Assembly (NCBI RefSeq): GCF_004803475.1
Contig: NZ_SRKY01000001.1
Span: 868,001-932,000 of the forward strand
Length of the DNA: 64,000 nt
Source: Aliishimia ponticola
GTDB taxonomy: Bacteria > Pseudomonadota > Alphaproteobacteria > Rhodobacterales > Rhodobacteraceae
Direction: 5' to 3'
Part shown: one piece after another, positions 45,250 through 54,612 of the stretch
How positions within the stretch are numbered: position 1 is the stretch's first letter
How the letters are laid out: the number at the start of each line of letters is the position of its first letter
The notes under the pieces: model-generated
Seen by the model: only the letters and a program-made list of their open reading frames with translations
Told to the model about the DNA's origin: nothing
Database searches by the model: none
Made by a program: the position numbers and the translations under genes

Positions 45250-45993
45250 TTAGTGGTCCGACTTGTCGAAGTGGAAGTGGAATGCGTCGATGAAATGAAG
45301 GATTTCAATGAACCGCACGCTTTCTTCGATCTCCGCAATCTCACTTGGGGGGATCAGCACATCGATATTCGGCCCCTGTGCTTTATTCGGCAGGGCGGAT
45401 GAAATCGAAACGACCTTTGCCTCACCATCTTTTGCGTCGGTGAGCGTGGAATAAGTAACTTCCGTCACTTCAGGCTTGGCGTCCGCTTCTGGCGCCAAAG
45501 ACCGGCGCGCGCCCCGCGCCGCCCAGTAATTCACGGCAGAGACGGAATCGCGTCCAGCGGTGCCATCGGCGGTGTCGCCGACTTCCGCCACCAGATCCAT
45601 CCAGCGTTCCGGGGACAGCGTGGATTTGAGGAGATAGCGATCGCAGCCGCGATCCAGCGCCGCGCGCGCGATCTGCGCATCCTCGAACGCGCTGACCATG
45701 ACCACATAGGCGCCGAAATTGACGGAGGACGAGATGATATGATCCAGCGCGTCCAGCCCATCACCATCCGCAAGGCAATAATCCACCAGGATAAGGTCGT
45801 ACTTGCCACGATCCAGTGCCAGTCCGAACTGCTGCAAATCGGCGGCTTCGTCCACTTCGACAGAGACTTCCGACTGCGACCGCGCCCAACGCATGATCCG
45901 TTTGCGGTCGAAACGGTCATCGTCCAGAACCAGCACCTTTAAAGACGGGTCCGTATAAACGCTATCAGCCCTGCGTACGGATAGACTTGGCAT
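45250..45993 (-). CDS. response regulator with unknown C-terminal region
   Basis: 247 residues from the ATG at 45993 (AGGAG in front). Receiver domain ~19-140 with DDD near 24-26 and phospho-acceptor D71 (LILVDYCLADGDGLDAL). The ~100 C-terminal residues have no recognised output domain and end His/Asp/Phe-rich (HFIDAFHFHFDKSDH). Overlaps the end of the upstream kinase by 29 bases. Its stop faces the other pair's stop 30 bases away. Confidence 0.83.
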   Translation of the reverse strand: MPSLSVRRADSVYTDPSLKVLVLDDDRFDRKRIMRWARSQSEVSVEVDEAADLQQFGLALDRGKYDLILVDYCLADGDGLDALDHIISSSVNFGAYVVMVSAFEDAQIARAALDRGCDRYLLKSTLSPERWMDLVAEVGDTADGTAGRDSVSAVNYWAARGARRSLAPEADAKPEVTEVTYSTLTDAKDGEAKVVSISSALPNKAQGPNIDVLIPPSEIAEIEESVRFIEILHFIDAFHFHFDKSDH

Positions 45994-46783
45994 GGCCCTG
46001 CTCCTCATTTCCAAAACCGAAAACTTTTCCGGCCCTTACGGGACCGGGGAAATCAACTTGCGCAGCATCGTGAAGTTCGACCTGCACCGACAATCCGCCC
46101 AGCCTGTTCGCCGAACTGGCCCAGATGCGCCCGTCATAGCGCCCGACCAGCTTTTGCAGGATGGCCAGGCCCATGCCGCTCCCCTCGACCTCGTCCCGGC
46201 GGCGCAGCGTCGTCATCGGCTGGAAGATTTTCTCCAGGTCCTGCGGCGGCACGCCCGGTCCATTGTCGTCGAACCGCAAGGTGACAAGATCGCCGCTTCG
46301 CTCACCGCTGATCTTCAGCTCACCATTGCGGGGCGCGCCATGCCGCGCCGTATTTGACACCACGCAATCGAACAGGATTTTCGCGTCCTCGACCCCGATC
46401 CGCAGATCGGGAACCCCCTCATCGACGGTGACTGTCAGATGCGGCGGATCGCCGATACTGTCCAAGGCCGCCCGCACCAGCGCCGTGACGGAAAGCTGCG
46501 CGGTTTTCTGCGTTCGCCCGGCGCGCGAATAAGACAGCAAATCCGTCAGCATCCGGTCCAGACGCCGCGCGTGTTTGTCCAGCATCGACAGATTGTCGCG
46601 CATATCCGAGTTCAGGCGCACCCCTTCGGCTTCGAGGTCTTCGATGATCCAATGCGGAATTTCTGCGAGGGCGCGCGCGCTGTTGCGCACATCATGGCTG
46701 ACGATATAGGCGAATTGTTCCAGCGCCGACGAGGCATCGCGTTGCGCAATAAATACCAAATCACCCGATGGACCCACGGTCAT
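45965..46783 (-). CDS. soluble histidine kinase without a sensor domain
   Basis: 272 residues, no membrane helices. H-box 'FAYIVSHDVRNSARAL' with H30 close to the N-terminus, then HATPase with N-box 'LFDCVVSNTARHG', G1 'RFDDNGPGVPPQDLEKIFQPM' and G2 'GSGMGLAILQKL'. The input must come from a partner. GAGGGTGAAG precedes the ATG. Confidence 0.85.
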   Translation of the reverse strand: MTVGPSGDLVFIAQRDASSALEQFAYIVSHDVRNSARALAEIPHWIIEDLEAEGVRLNSDMRDNLSMLDKHARRLDRMLTDLLSYSRAGRTQKTAQLSVTALVRAALDSIGDPPHLTVTVDEGVPDLRIGVEDAKILFDCVVSNTARHGAPRNGELKISGERSGDLVTLRFDDNGPGVPPQDLEKIFQPMTTLRRRDEVEGSGMGLAILQKLVGRYDGRIWASSANRLGGLSVQVELHDAAQVDFPGPVRAGKVFGFGNEEQGHAKSIRTQG

Positions 46784-46956
46784 AACTTCACCCTCGTTAC
46801 CATGCGCCGCGTATAAAATCGGCGCCAGACACTCACCCGGAGACTATGCGCAGACGAGCTTAACAGACGGTGAAACCGCTCTTTTTGAATAATATCAATT
46901 GTCTGAAAGACACTGAATGTTGTGCCTGCAACCTCGGCCAGGCAGGTCGGCGCGCA

Positions 46957-49900
46957 TCACAGGATCACGTCAGCCGCGCTAAGATCCGCCAGCGCCATGT
47001 CTTCCAGAAACGCGACATCGCCATCGCCGAAATCGATGCGCAATCCGCTGCTCCGGTCGACGGCGATCTCTTGCAGCGCCGCAAAGCCGGCAAGGTGGAA
47101 CGCGGACACATCCAGCGTGTCGACCCCCACCTCGAAATCCCGGACGGAATCGAATGCGCAAAGCGGATCGAAAATGAAAATGTCCTCCCCCGCGCCGCCG
47201 ATCAGAACATCTCGCCCGCTGCCGCCCGACAGCACATCCGCGCCGTTCTCGCCCATGATGAAATCGTCGCCAGAGCCGCCGAAGATCGTGTCGCCGCTGC
47301 CGCCGCCGCGCAGGTCATCCGCCCCGCGCCCGCCATCCATGAAGTCCCCACCGATGTTGCCGCGCATCACGTCGGCGCCGCCTTGACCATACATCACGTC
47401 CATGTCGCGCCCGCCGTAAAGATAGTCATCCCCCGCACCGCCATAGATCAGGTCGTTCCCGGCATTGCCGTAGACCTCATCGCGGCCCGCATCGCCGATC
47501 AGGCGTTCTTCTCCTGCGTCACCGATCAAGCGATCATCGCCGCCGCCGCCATAGAGCCGATCATTGCCGCCCTTGGATTTCAGCACATCCGCCCCGGCCC
47601 CGCCGGAAAGCACATTATAGCCGCTGTTGCCGATCAGGTAGTCGTCGAATTGCGAACCGATCAGCCCTTCGATACCGGTCAGGTAGTCGATCCCGCCGGA
47701 CAGGGTGTCCTGCTCCCCCTCCGGCAGGTTGAGCGCCACGTAAATACCGCCCGGCACATCCGAATAGTCGGCAATGTCGAACCCTGCCTGCCCGTCGATC
47801 AGGTCATCGCCCAGCCCGCCGCGCAGGATATTGTCGGCCTCCGATCCGCTCAGATTGTCATTCTGCGATGTGCCTTCGGCGTTCTCCACCTGCGCGATCA
47901 CATCCCCCGTGGCATCGCCGCCAAAGACGGTCTGCGCAGCAAGATCGACGATCACCGGCGCGATGGATCCCGCATAGCTGACCGTATCGCTGCCATCCCC
48001 GCCGATCAGCCAATCTGCGCCCGCGCCGCCATGCAGGATATCGTCGCCCGCGCCGCCCAGCAGCCAGTCATCGCCCGCGCCGCCCGTCAGCGCGTCCTGC
48101 CCGGCACCGCCATAAAGGCTGTCATTGCCCGCCGCGCCGATCAGCCGATCATGCCCGCCGCTGCCCTCCAGCGCGTCATCGCCCTCTCCTCCCAGAAGCA
48201 CATCATCGCCGGTTTGATCGTCTTCGTCGTCAAGGGTGAGCATGACTTCAACCTGCGTTGCCGCCCCATCCGCCGCGATAAGGCGAGCCGTGACGTCATC
48301 TGCCTCATCCTCAACCAGCCCGGCAGCTTCCACCTGAAAACGCAGGCCCAGCGGCGTTTGCTCCAAATCCGAAGCGGGCAGCACCGTTTGCAATGTCCCG
48401 TTGACCAGGATTTCGACCCGGTCCATGGGCGCGGCCGACAGGGTTGGCGCCGTGAGGGCGCTGGTCAGGTCCGCCGCCGAACCGATTGACCCGACACTGT
48501 TGTTCGGAACCCCGTCATCCAGCAGGTCCAGCTCATAGACCCCGGCCAAGGGCCCCAAGGCGAGCGTTTGGATGTCCGCCCCGATCGGCCCGCTGCGCAG
48601 GGTTTCTGCCGTGTCGAGATAGGTTCCCCCCGCTGTCGCAACCCCATCGGACAAAAAGACCAGCCGGTTCTGTCCGGCCCCCATCGTGCCAAAAGCCGTG
48701 ACCGCCGCTTGCAGCGCGGCCTCGTAATCGCTGGCGCCGTTGGGGATCTGCCCGGACAAGGCCCCGCTTGCGCCCGCGCCCAGAGCGCCATCAAACAGCA
48801 CCTCCGCCGTGTCTGCATAGCCGAGGATCACCACATCCTGCCCCGCATGGCCCGTGGTGATCATGGTATCGATGAACCCCGCCAGCCCCGCGTGCAGCAG
48901 GTCGATCATTTGATCCGGGGCACCGTCACCACTCAAATCCCCCAGCCCCGCCGCGCCGTCGAACACCGTGTTCATGGAGCCCGAGAGGTCGACCGCGATG
49001 ACAAGATTGGTGCCCGCCGCGCCTGCACCCGTGGTGATAACCCCGTCCACCAGCGTTTCGCTGGCGCGGGTCGCAGGCGTGGCTGTCAGGGTCAGCGCAA
49101 GGCTTTGCCCTGCGCCGGGCAAATCCGCCGTGGCCACCCGGCTTTGCCCCCACCCGGCATCGCCGTCCATCACGTCATTGCCGGCCTCCCCCTGCAACAC
49201 ATCATTGCCGCCGCCGCCGCGCAGATCGTCATGCCCATCGCCGCCAAGTACCACATCGTCGCCTACACCGCTATCGACACGGTCAGCGCCCGCCTGACCC
49301 AGGATCGTGTCATCGCCCGCATCCGCCAGAAACCATTCGTTCCGCGCCGAGCCAACCAGCGTATCCGCCCCTTCGTTCCCGAAATAGGTCGTCTGTTCGT
49401 TATATCCGGCCACATGGTAATTCAGGATCGACGCCGCCAGGGTGGCGGAAATGCCAAGGGCCATGTCTTCGTCCAGCGGTCCTGCCAACGCTTCGGCAAG
49501 CGCCTGCAACGTCCCCGGCGCATAGCTTTGCGCGGCAAAGGTCATCACGCTTGCGCTCTGGCCCGGTTGCAGATCGAAGGTGAAGATCAGATCAGCCCGG
49601 TCCGATATCGGATAGCCCGCCACATCCGGCGCGCGCGTGCCGTCGCCAAAGGCAATGGCCACCTGCGGGTCGCCCGCCTCTGGCGCGGTATCATCGTTGA
49701 TGAAGTAGCTGTCCGCCGTATCCAACACCTGATCGCCGCTGGAGGTCGCAATGATCTGGCTGGCCCCGTCAGAACCGAAATTGGTCGACAGACGCAGCGT
49801 ATAGGTTGTGGCCTGCGTCCCGGTGTTGGTGACCGTATCGATGAACCGCGCCCATCCCGCGTCATCAGGCACATAGATACGCCGTTCCAGAGAGATGAAC

Positions 49901-50103
49901 GGGTCCGACACCGCGGCCCCGGCACGCAGCACCAATTGCCGCCCGAACAGTTCCAGATCAGCTTGCCCCACGGTGGGCTGATCGACATTGTCCATGCCGC
50001 CATCGAACGCATCAAGCGTACCATCGCCAATCTGCCCATCGCGCTGAATATCCCACCGAAACCCGGCCCCATCGACAAGGTTGAAAGGTAGTGAAACGGA
50101 CAT
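46957..50103 (-). CDS. secreted RTX calcium-binding protein with internal VWA domain
   Basis: 1048 residues. N-terminal ~230 residues form a beta-rich adhesin-like part. RTX-type GGxGxDxLx nonapeptides occur in blocks at ~242-320, ~632-715, ~750-800 and ~830-985. Between the first two lies a von Willebrand A domain (~365-555) with an intact MIDAS DxSxS (D372-L-S374-G-S376). The C-terminal ~65 residues (DSVRDFEVGVDTLDVSAFHL...) are typical of type I-secreted RTX proteins, with no N-terminal signal. Likely a calcium-dependent surface adhesin or matrix protein. No TolC/HlyB/HlyD genes are nearby. Confidence 0.9.
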   Translation of the reverse strand: MSVSLPFNLVDGAGFRWDIQRDGQIGDGTLDAFDGGMDNVDQPTVGQADLELFGRQLVLRAGAAVSDPFISLERRIYVPDDAGWARFIDTVTNTGTQATTYTLRLSTNFGSDGASQIIATSSGDQVLDTADSYFINDDTAPEAGDPQVAIAFGDGTRAPDVAGYPISDRADLIFTFDLQPGQSASVMTFAAQSYAPGTLQALAEALAGPLDEDMALGISATLAASILNYHVAGYNEQTTYFGNEGADTLVGSARNEWFLADAGDDTILGQAGADRVDSGVGDDVVLGGDGHDDLRGGGGNDVLQGEAGNDVMDGDAGWGQSRVATADLPGAGQSLALTLTATPATRASETLVDGVITTGAGAAGTNLVIAVDLSGSMNTVFDGAAGLGDLSGDGAPDQMIDLLHAGLAGFIDTMITTGHAGQDVVILGYADTAEVLFDGALGAGASGALSGQIPNGASDYEAALQAAVTAFGTMGAGQNRLVFLSDGVATAGGTYLDTAETLRSGPIGADIQTLALGPLAGVYELDLLDDGVPNNSVGSIGSAADLTSALTAPTLSAAPMDRVEILVNGTLQTVLPASDLEQTPLGLRFQVEAAGLVEDEADDVTARLIAADGAATQVEVMLTLDDEDDQTGDDVLLGGEGDDALEGSGGHDRLIGAAGNDSLYGGAGQDALTGGAGDDWLLGGAGDDILHGGAGADWLIGGDGSDTVSYAGSIAPVIVDLAAQTVFGGDATGDVIAQVENAEGTSQNDNLSGSEADNILRGGLGDDLIDGQAGFDIADYSDVPGGIYVALNLPEGEQDTLSGGIDYLTGIEGLIGSQFDDYLIGNSGYNVLSGGAGADVLKSKGGNDRLYGGGGDDRLIGDAGEERLIGDAGRDEVYGNAGNDLIYGGAGDDYLYGGRDMDVMYGQGGADVMRGNIGGDFMDGGRGADDLRGGGSGDTIFGGSGDDFIMGENGADVLSGGSGRDVLIGGAGEDIFIFDPLCAFDSVRDFEVGVDTLDVSAFHLAGFAALQEIAVDRSSGLRIDFGDGDVAFLEDMALADLSAADVIL

Positions 50104-50302
50104 GGCTTCCCCAGAATTAGCGAGTTTGCAGACACTGCCTTTCCTGAACCCGCAATCGCAAAGACTCGGTTAATTTGACGAAAATACAATCTATCGGGGA
50201 AGGTCGCTTGATACCCCGAACACATCCGCAGTTGGCAAACCGGCGACGTCAACCGGTCCGGGGCCAGATCAGCAACGCCACAGCATTGATGTCACTTCGG
50301 CT

Positions 50303-50313
50303 GGGGGGGGGGG
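50303..50313. repeat. poly-G tract of 11
   Basis: Eleven consecutive G two bases after the 3' end of tRNA-Val (TAC), in the ~210-base region between it and the RTX gene start. Long homopolymers can slip; here it is in non-coding DNA upstream of the RTX gene. Nothing else was recognised in 50104-50314. Confidence 0.8.
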
Positions 50314-50314
50314 A

Positions 50315-50390
<76 letters not shown>

Positions 50391-50509
50391 GTGCGGGAAG
50401 CCTTTAGCGGAAACCGCAGCCAGGTTGCAAGCCCCTCTTTCAGAGAAATTCCAACTTATCTGCCCCCGCCGCGTATCGCGGTCGGAAAAGCTGGGACCAG
50501 AGGGGGAAA

Positions 50510-50584
50510 TGGTGGGTGATAAGAGATTTGAACTCCTGACATCTTCGATGTGAACGAAGCGCTCTACCACTGAGCTAATCACCC
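50510..50584 (-). tRNA. tRNA-Val (anticodon CAC)
   Basis: 75 bases with encoded CCA. The same acceptor and anticodon stems as the neighbouring tRNA-Val (TAC); anticodon loop TTCACAT, T-loop TTCAAAT. Probably a duplicated pair that diverged at the wobble base. Confidence 0.95.
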
Positions 50585-50689
50585 ACTCAGTGCAGGCGGA
50601 ATTATCCAATTTGACCGCGATGTGCAAGAGGTCTTGCGCAAATTTCGGAAGGGGTTGAAATCGCCGGACCGCCGCGCTGAAACTGCCCC

Positions 50690-51154
50690 ATGACCTTTGA
50701 TCCGACACAGCATCAAATGTTGCCAACGCGGCATTTCGACGACTTCTCCGTGGGAGAGCGGTTCCGCGCCCCCTCGCGCACCATGACGGCGGGCGTTTTC
50801 ACGGCGTTTCAGGCGGCCAGCGGCGATAACCACCCGATCCATTACGACCGCGCCTATCTTGCGCGGCTTGGTCACCCCGGCCTGATGGCGCATGGCTATC
50901 AGACCTTGATCCAAGCGGCCATTGGTGCGTGCCCTCTGGCGCATGAGATGGGCGAAGCGCTGATCGGGTTTCTGGACCAGTCCAGCCGCTTTCTTGCCCC
51001 GGTTTACGAGGGCGATACGCTTTATCCCGCTTTTGAGATCACCGAACTGCAACGTCGCACGACCACCGGCACGATGCGCTTGGCAGTGACGCTGCATAAT
51101 CAGGACGGCACGCTGGTCTGCGACGGGCACCAAACCTATCTGATGCGGCTTTGA
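50690..51154 (+). CDS. MaoC-like hotdog dehydratase
   Basis: 154 residues. 'DDFSVGERFRAPSRTMTAGVFTAFQAASGDNHPIHYDRAYLARLGHPGLMAHGYQTL' contains the hydratase-2 motif (ASGDNHPIHYD). Hydrates enoyl-CoA or related thioesters. Monocistronic. Confidence 0.85.
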   Translation: MTFDPTQHQMLPTRHFDDFSVGERFRAPSRTMTAGVFTAFQAASGDNHPIHYDRAYLARLGHPGLMAHGYQTLIQAAIGACPLAHEMGEALIGFLDQSSRFLAPVYEGDTLYPAFEITELQRRTTTGTMRLAVTLHNQDGTLVCDGHQTYLMRL

Positions 51155-51157
51155 CCC

Positions 51158-51703
51158 CTACTCTGCCGCGTCTTTGCCCGACTTGGTTTGTTGGCGCAGC
51201 TTTGCGACGATCACGCGGGCCGATTGCTGCTGCTTGACGCGCTGCACTTTCAGCTTGGCGAAGGGCGGCAGGTTCATTTCGCGATCCTCGGCCAGCGCCT
51301 CGCCCAGAACGGCGAGCGTGTTTTCGATCACCGCTTTGACATCCCTGCGTTTGTGGCCAGAGCGTTCGACAACCGCGTCGATCAGATCCTTCTTGCGCAT
51401 CGCCGGGCCAGAGAGCTTCGGCGCGGTTTCCTCGACCACGGCGGGACGCGCGATCTCGGCCTTCGGGGCGGGCGGCGCTTTGGTGGCGGTGGCCGCAGGC
51501 GCGGTATTGGGCGTTGTACTGGACGAAGTAAGGGGCGCCGCAGGCTTGGACGCCGCGCTTTTCGCCGGCACCTTGCGGCTGCGCGTGGTCTTGGCGGCGG
51601 GTTTCGCCGTTTTGGCGGGGGGCGTTGTCTTGCGTGCAGAGCTGCGCGCCGTCTTGGTTGTCGTGCTTTTGCTGCTGCGCGGGGATACCGGGGCCTTGGC
51701 CAT
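51158..51703 (-). CDS. HU-like DNA-binding protein with histone-H1-like tail
   Basis: 181 residues. Residues 1-100 are Lys/Ala/Pro/Thr-rich and disordered, like bacterial H1-type tails. Residues ~102-172 match the HU helical core (AMRKKDLIDAVVERSGHKRRDVKAVIENTLAVLGEALAE.. LPPFAKLKVQ), but the DNA-wrapping beta arm is much shortened. Likely nucleoid-associated. Convergent with maoC. Confidence 0.75.
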   Translation of the reverse strand: MAKAPVSPRSSKSTTTKTARSSARKTTPPAKTAKPAAKTTRSRKVPAKSAASKPAAPLTSSSTTPNTAPAATATKAPPAPKAEIARPAVVEETAPKLSGPAMRKKDLIDAVVERSGHKRRDVKAVIENTLAVLGEALAEDREMNLPPFAKLKVQRVKQQQSARVIVAKLRQQTKSGKDAAE

Positions 51704-51912
51704 CGTTACGTCTTTCGATTATTTCTGCTCAGGCGACAGTCTAACCTCGACCGCGTTAATTTTCCAGCAATCGACGCCAATCCCCCCAGAATCCACAGGT
51801 TTCCCCCCGAATTCACTCGCCCGGCGGCGCTGAAAGCACAGAAATGTTGACGTGACGTAGGGTTAACGGCAGGTTTGATCCCGCTGCTACATTACTTCTT
51901 GGGGAAAGTTAG

Positions 51913-52098
51913 ATGAAAAAGTCGATATTTCTGGGTGTTGTTGGGTTTGCTCTCATGGGCACCATGGCCGTTGCAGGATCTGTCGCGGATCCGGTGATCG
52001 AAGCGCCTGTGGTTGTCGAAGCGGCGACCAGTTCCTCCTCCGGGGAAGTGCTCGTCCTGATGCTGGCGCTGTTGATGATCCTGCCCGTCGTGGACTAA
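51913..52098 (+). CDS. tiny exported Ser-rich protein
   Basis: 61 residues with GGGGAAAG before the ATG. Signal peptide (MKKSIFLGVVGFALMGTMAVAG), then SVADPVIEAPVVVEAATSSSSG, then a hydrophobic C-terminus (EVLVLMLALLMILPVVD). I associate this layout (ADPVxEPxVV, Ser cluster, hydrophobic end) with many small Rhodobacteraceae proteins of unknown role, some misnamed ferrochelatase. A strong terminator follows. Confidence 0.65.
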   Translation: MKKSIFLGVVGFALMGTMAVAGSVADPVIEAPVVVEAATSSSSGEVLVLMLALLMILPVVD

Positions 52099-52151
52099 CG
52101 CCCGGCGCGGACCTGTGCGGTCGCTTTTGGCCCAATTCGGCCGGTCCAAAT

Positions 52152-52185
52152 AAAAAGGGCGCCCCAATCGGAGCGCCCTTTTTTC
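52152..52185. terminator. bidirectional terminator between the tiny exported gene and lon
   Basis: 11-bp stem AAAAAGGGCGC/GCGCCCTTTTT with a 10-base loop; T-runs on both sides, so it can stop transcription from both strands. Confidence 0.92.
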
Positions 52186-52200
52186 TGTGATGCGACAGGG

Positions 52201-54612
52201 TCAGTGCGCGGTCGTTTGACCGAACCCGCCCCCGGCAGAGGCCGCACGGGCTGCTGCTGCGGCTTCTTCCGCAGCTTCGTCCCATTCGATCGGCTCCGGC
52301 TGCGAGACCAGCGCATGTTCCAGCACCTCGGAGACGTGGGTGACGGGGATGATGGTCATACCCTCTTTCACGTTATCCGGAATGTCGGCCAGATCCTTCT
52401 CGTTCTCTTCGGGGATAAGAACCGTCTTGATCCCGCCCCGCAGCGCCGCGAGAAGTTTCTCCTTCAGGCCGCCGATCGGCATGGCATTCCCGCGCAGCGA
52501 CACTTCGCCCGTCATGGCGATGTCCTTCTTCACGGGGATACCCGTCAGCACCGACACGATGGAGGTGACCATCGCCAGACCAGCGGACGGGCCATCCTTC
52601 GGCGTCGCGCCATCCGGCACGTGCACGTGGATATCCATCGTGTCGAATTTCGGCGGCTTCACACCGATTTCCGGCGCGATGGAGCGCACGTAAGAGGATG
52701 CCGCGTCGATGGATTCCTTCATCACATCGCCAAGCTTACCGGTCGTCTTCATCCGCCCCTTACCGGGCAGCTTCAACGCCTCGATATGCAGCAGATCGCC
52801 ACCCACAGAGGTATAGGCCAGCCCGGTCACGACACCAACCTGGTCCTTCTCTTCGGCCAGCCCATAGCGGTACTTGCGCACGCCAAGGAACTCGTCGAGG
52901 TTTTCCGGTGTGACTGTCACGGTCTCCGCCTCTTTGCGAACGATCTTCGTCAGCGCCTTCCGGGCCACCTTGGCGATCTCACGCTCCAGATTCCGAACAC
53001 CGGCTTCGCGCGTGTAGTAGCGAATGATCGCTTGCAACGCATCGTCGGTCAGTTCGAATTCCTTCGTCTTCAAGCCATGGTTCTTGATCTGCTTGCTGAT
53101 GAGATGCTGCTTGGCGATTTCCGATTTCTCGTCCTCGGTATACCCGGCCAGCGGAATGATCTCCATCCGGTCAAGCAACGGCCCCGGCATGTTGTAGCTG
53201 TTCGACGTGGTCAGGAACATCACGTTCGACAGGTCATATTCCACCTCAAGATAGTGGTCCATGAACGTGCCGTTCTGTTCCGGATCAAGCACTTCGAGCA
53301 TCGCCGACGCCGGATCGCCACGGAAATCCTGCCCCATCTTGTCGATCTCATCGAGCAAGATAAGCGGGTTCGTGGTTTTCGCCTTTTTCAGCGCCTGGAT
53401 GATCTTGCCCGGCATAGACCCGATATAGGTCCGGCGGTGGCCGCGGATTTCCGATTCATCACGCACGCCGCCAAGGCTGATCCGGATGAATTCGCGCCCG
53501 GTCGCCTTCGCCACGGACTTGCCGAGAGAGGTTTTGCCCACACCCGGAGGTCCGACAAGGCACAGGATCGGCCCCTTCAGCTTCTTGGAGCGCTGCTGCA
53601 CCGCAAGATACTCAACGATCCGCTCTTTGACCTTCTCAAGGCCATAGTGGTCGTTATCGAGGATGTTCTGCGCCCGGCCCAGATCCTTTTTGACGCGCGA
53701 TTTCACGCCCCACGGGATCGCCAGCATCCAATCGAGGTAATTGCGGACCACAGTCGCCTCGGCGCTCATCGGTGACATGTTGCGCAGCTTTTTCAGCTCC
53801 GCCTCTGCCTTCTCGCGCGCCTCTTTCGACAGCTTGGTTGCCGCGATTTTCTCTTCAAGCTCTGCAATCTCGTTCGAGCCGTCCTCGCCGTCACCAAGCT
53901 CCTTCTGAATGGCCTTCATTTGCTCATTCAGATAGTATTCGCGCTGGGTGCGCTCCATCTGGCTTTTGACGCGGGTCTTGATCTTTTTCTCGACCTGCAT
54001 GACGGACATCTCGCCCTGCATCAGGCCATAGACCTTTTCCAGACGCTCGCTTACCGAAAGCGTTTCCAGAAGGTCTTGTTTTTGCTGAACTTCAATACCC
54101 AGATGCCCGGCCACCAGATCCGCCAGCTTGGCAGGTTCTGCGGTTTCCGCGACGGCGGTCAACGCCTCTTCGGGGATGTTCTTCTTGACCTTGGCATAGC
54201 GTTCGAACTCATCCGCAACAGAGCGCAGCAGCGCTTCTGTCGTGGCCATGTCGCCCGGCATTTCGGTCAGGTATTCGCAGCTGGCTTCAAAGAAATTGTC
54301 ATTGTCGATGAAGTCGGTGATCCGCACACGCGACTGCCCCTCGACCAGCACCTTGACGGTGCCGTCGGGCAATTTCAGCATTTGCAGAACACTGGCGAGA
54401 ACACCCGCCTTGAAGATTCCGTCGGTCTCCGGGTCGTCAATCGACGCGTCGATCTGGCTCGACAGCAGAATCTGCTTGTCGTCGGCCATCACTTCCTCGA
54501 GCGCCCGTACCGATTTTTCCCGCCCGACGAACAGCGGCACGATCATGTGGGGGAAAACCACGATGTCGCGCAGCGGCAGTACCGGGTAGGACGTGTTAAG
54601 AGGCTCTTGCAT
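52201..54612 (-). CDS. lon: ATP-dependent protease La (Lon)
   Basis: 803 residues. N-terminal substrate domain (VLPLRDIVVFPHMIVPLFVGRE), Walker A GPPGVGKTS near 352, Walker B and the proteolytic Ser-Lys dyad: S676 in DGPSAG and K717 in GGLKEK. AAA+ protease for damaged and regulatory proteins. A TTGAA-type element (CTTGAA on the minus strand at 54712-54717) about 100 bases upstream may belong to an RpoH heat-shock promoter; the -10 part is unconvincing. Confidence 0.97.
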   Translation of the reverse strand: MQEPLNTSYPVLPLRDIVVFPHMIVPLFVGREKSVRALEEVMADDKQILLSSQIDASIDDPETDGIFKAGVLASVLQMLKLPDGTVKVLVEGQSRVRITDFIDNDNFFEASCEYLTEMPGDMATTEALLRSVADEFERYAKVKKNIPEEALTAVAETAEPAKLADLVAGHLGIEVQQKQDLLETLSVSERLEKVYGLMQGEMSVMQVEKKIKTRVKSQMERTQREYYLNEQMKAIQKELGDGEDGSNEIAELEEKIAATKLSKEAREKAEAELKKLRNMSPMSAEATVVRNYLDWMLAIPWGVKSRVKKDLGRAQNILDNDHYGLEKVKERIVEYLAVQQRSKKLKGPILCLVGPPGVGKTSLGKSVAKATGREFIRISLGGVRDESEIRGHRRTYIGSMPGKIIQALKKAKTTNPLILLDEIDKMGQDFRGDPASAMLEVLDPEQNGTFMDHYLEVEYDLSNVMFLTTSNSYNMPGPLLDRMEIIPLAGYTEDEKSEIAKQHLISKQIKNHGLKTKEFELTDDALQAIIRYYTREAGVRNLEREIAKVARKALTKIVRKEAETVTVTPENLDEFLGVRKYRYGLAEEKDQVGVVTGLAYTSVGGDLLHIEALKLPGKGRMKTTGKLGDVMKESIDAASSYVRSIAPEIGVKPPKFDTMDIHVHVPDGATPKDGPSAGLAMVTSIVSVLTGIPVKKDIAMTGEVSLRGNAMPIGGLKEKLLAALRGGIKTVLIPEENEKDLADIPDNVKEGMTIIPVTHVSEVLEHALVSQPEPIEWDEAAEEAAAAARAASAGGGFGQTTAH

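Noticed and set aside
46870-50091. Two long plus-strand frames opposite the RTX gene
   Set aside because: Antisense of the repetitive RTX coding sequence; the repeats are protein-level, and the DNA repetition is not a CRISPR array.
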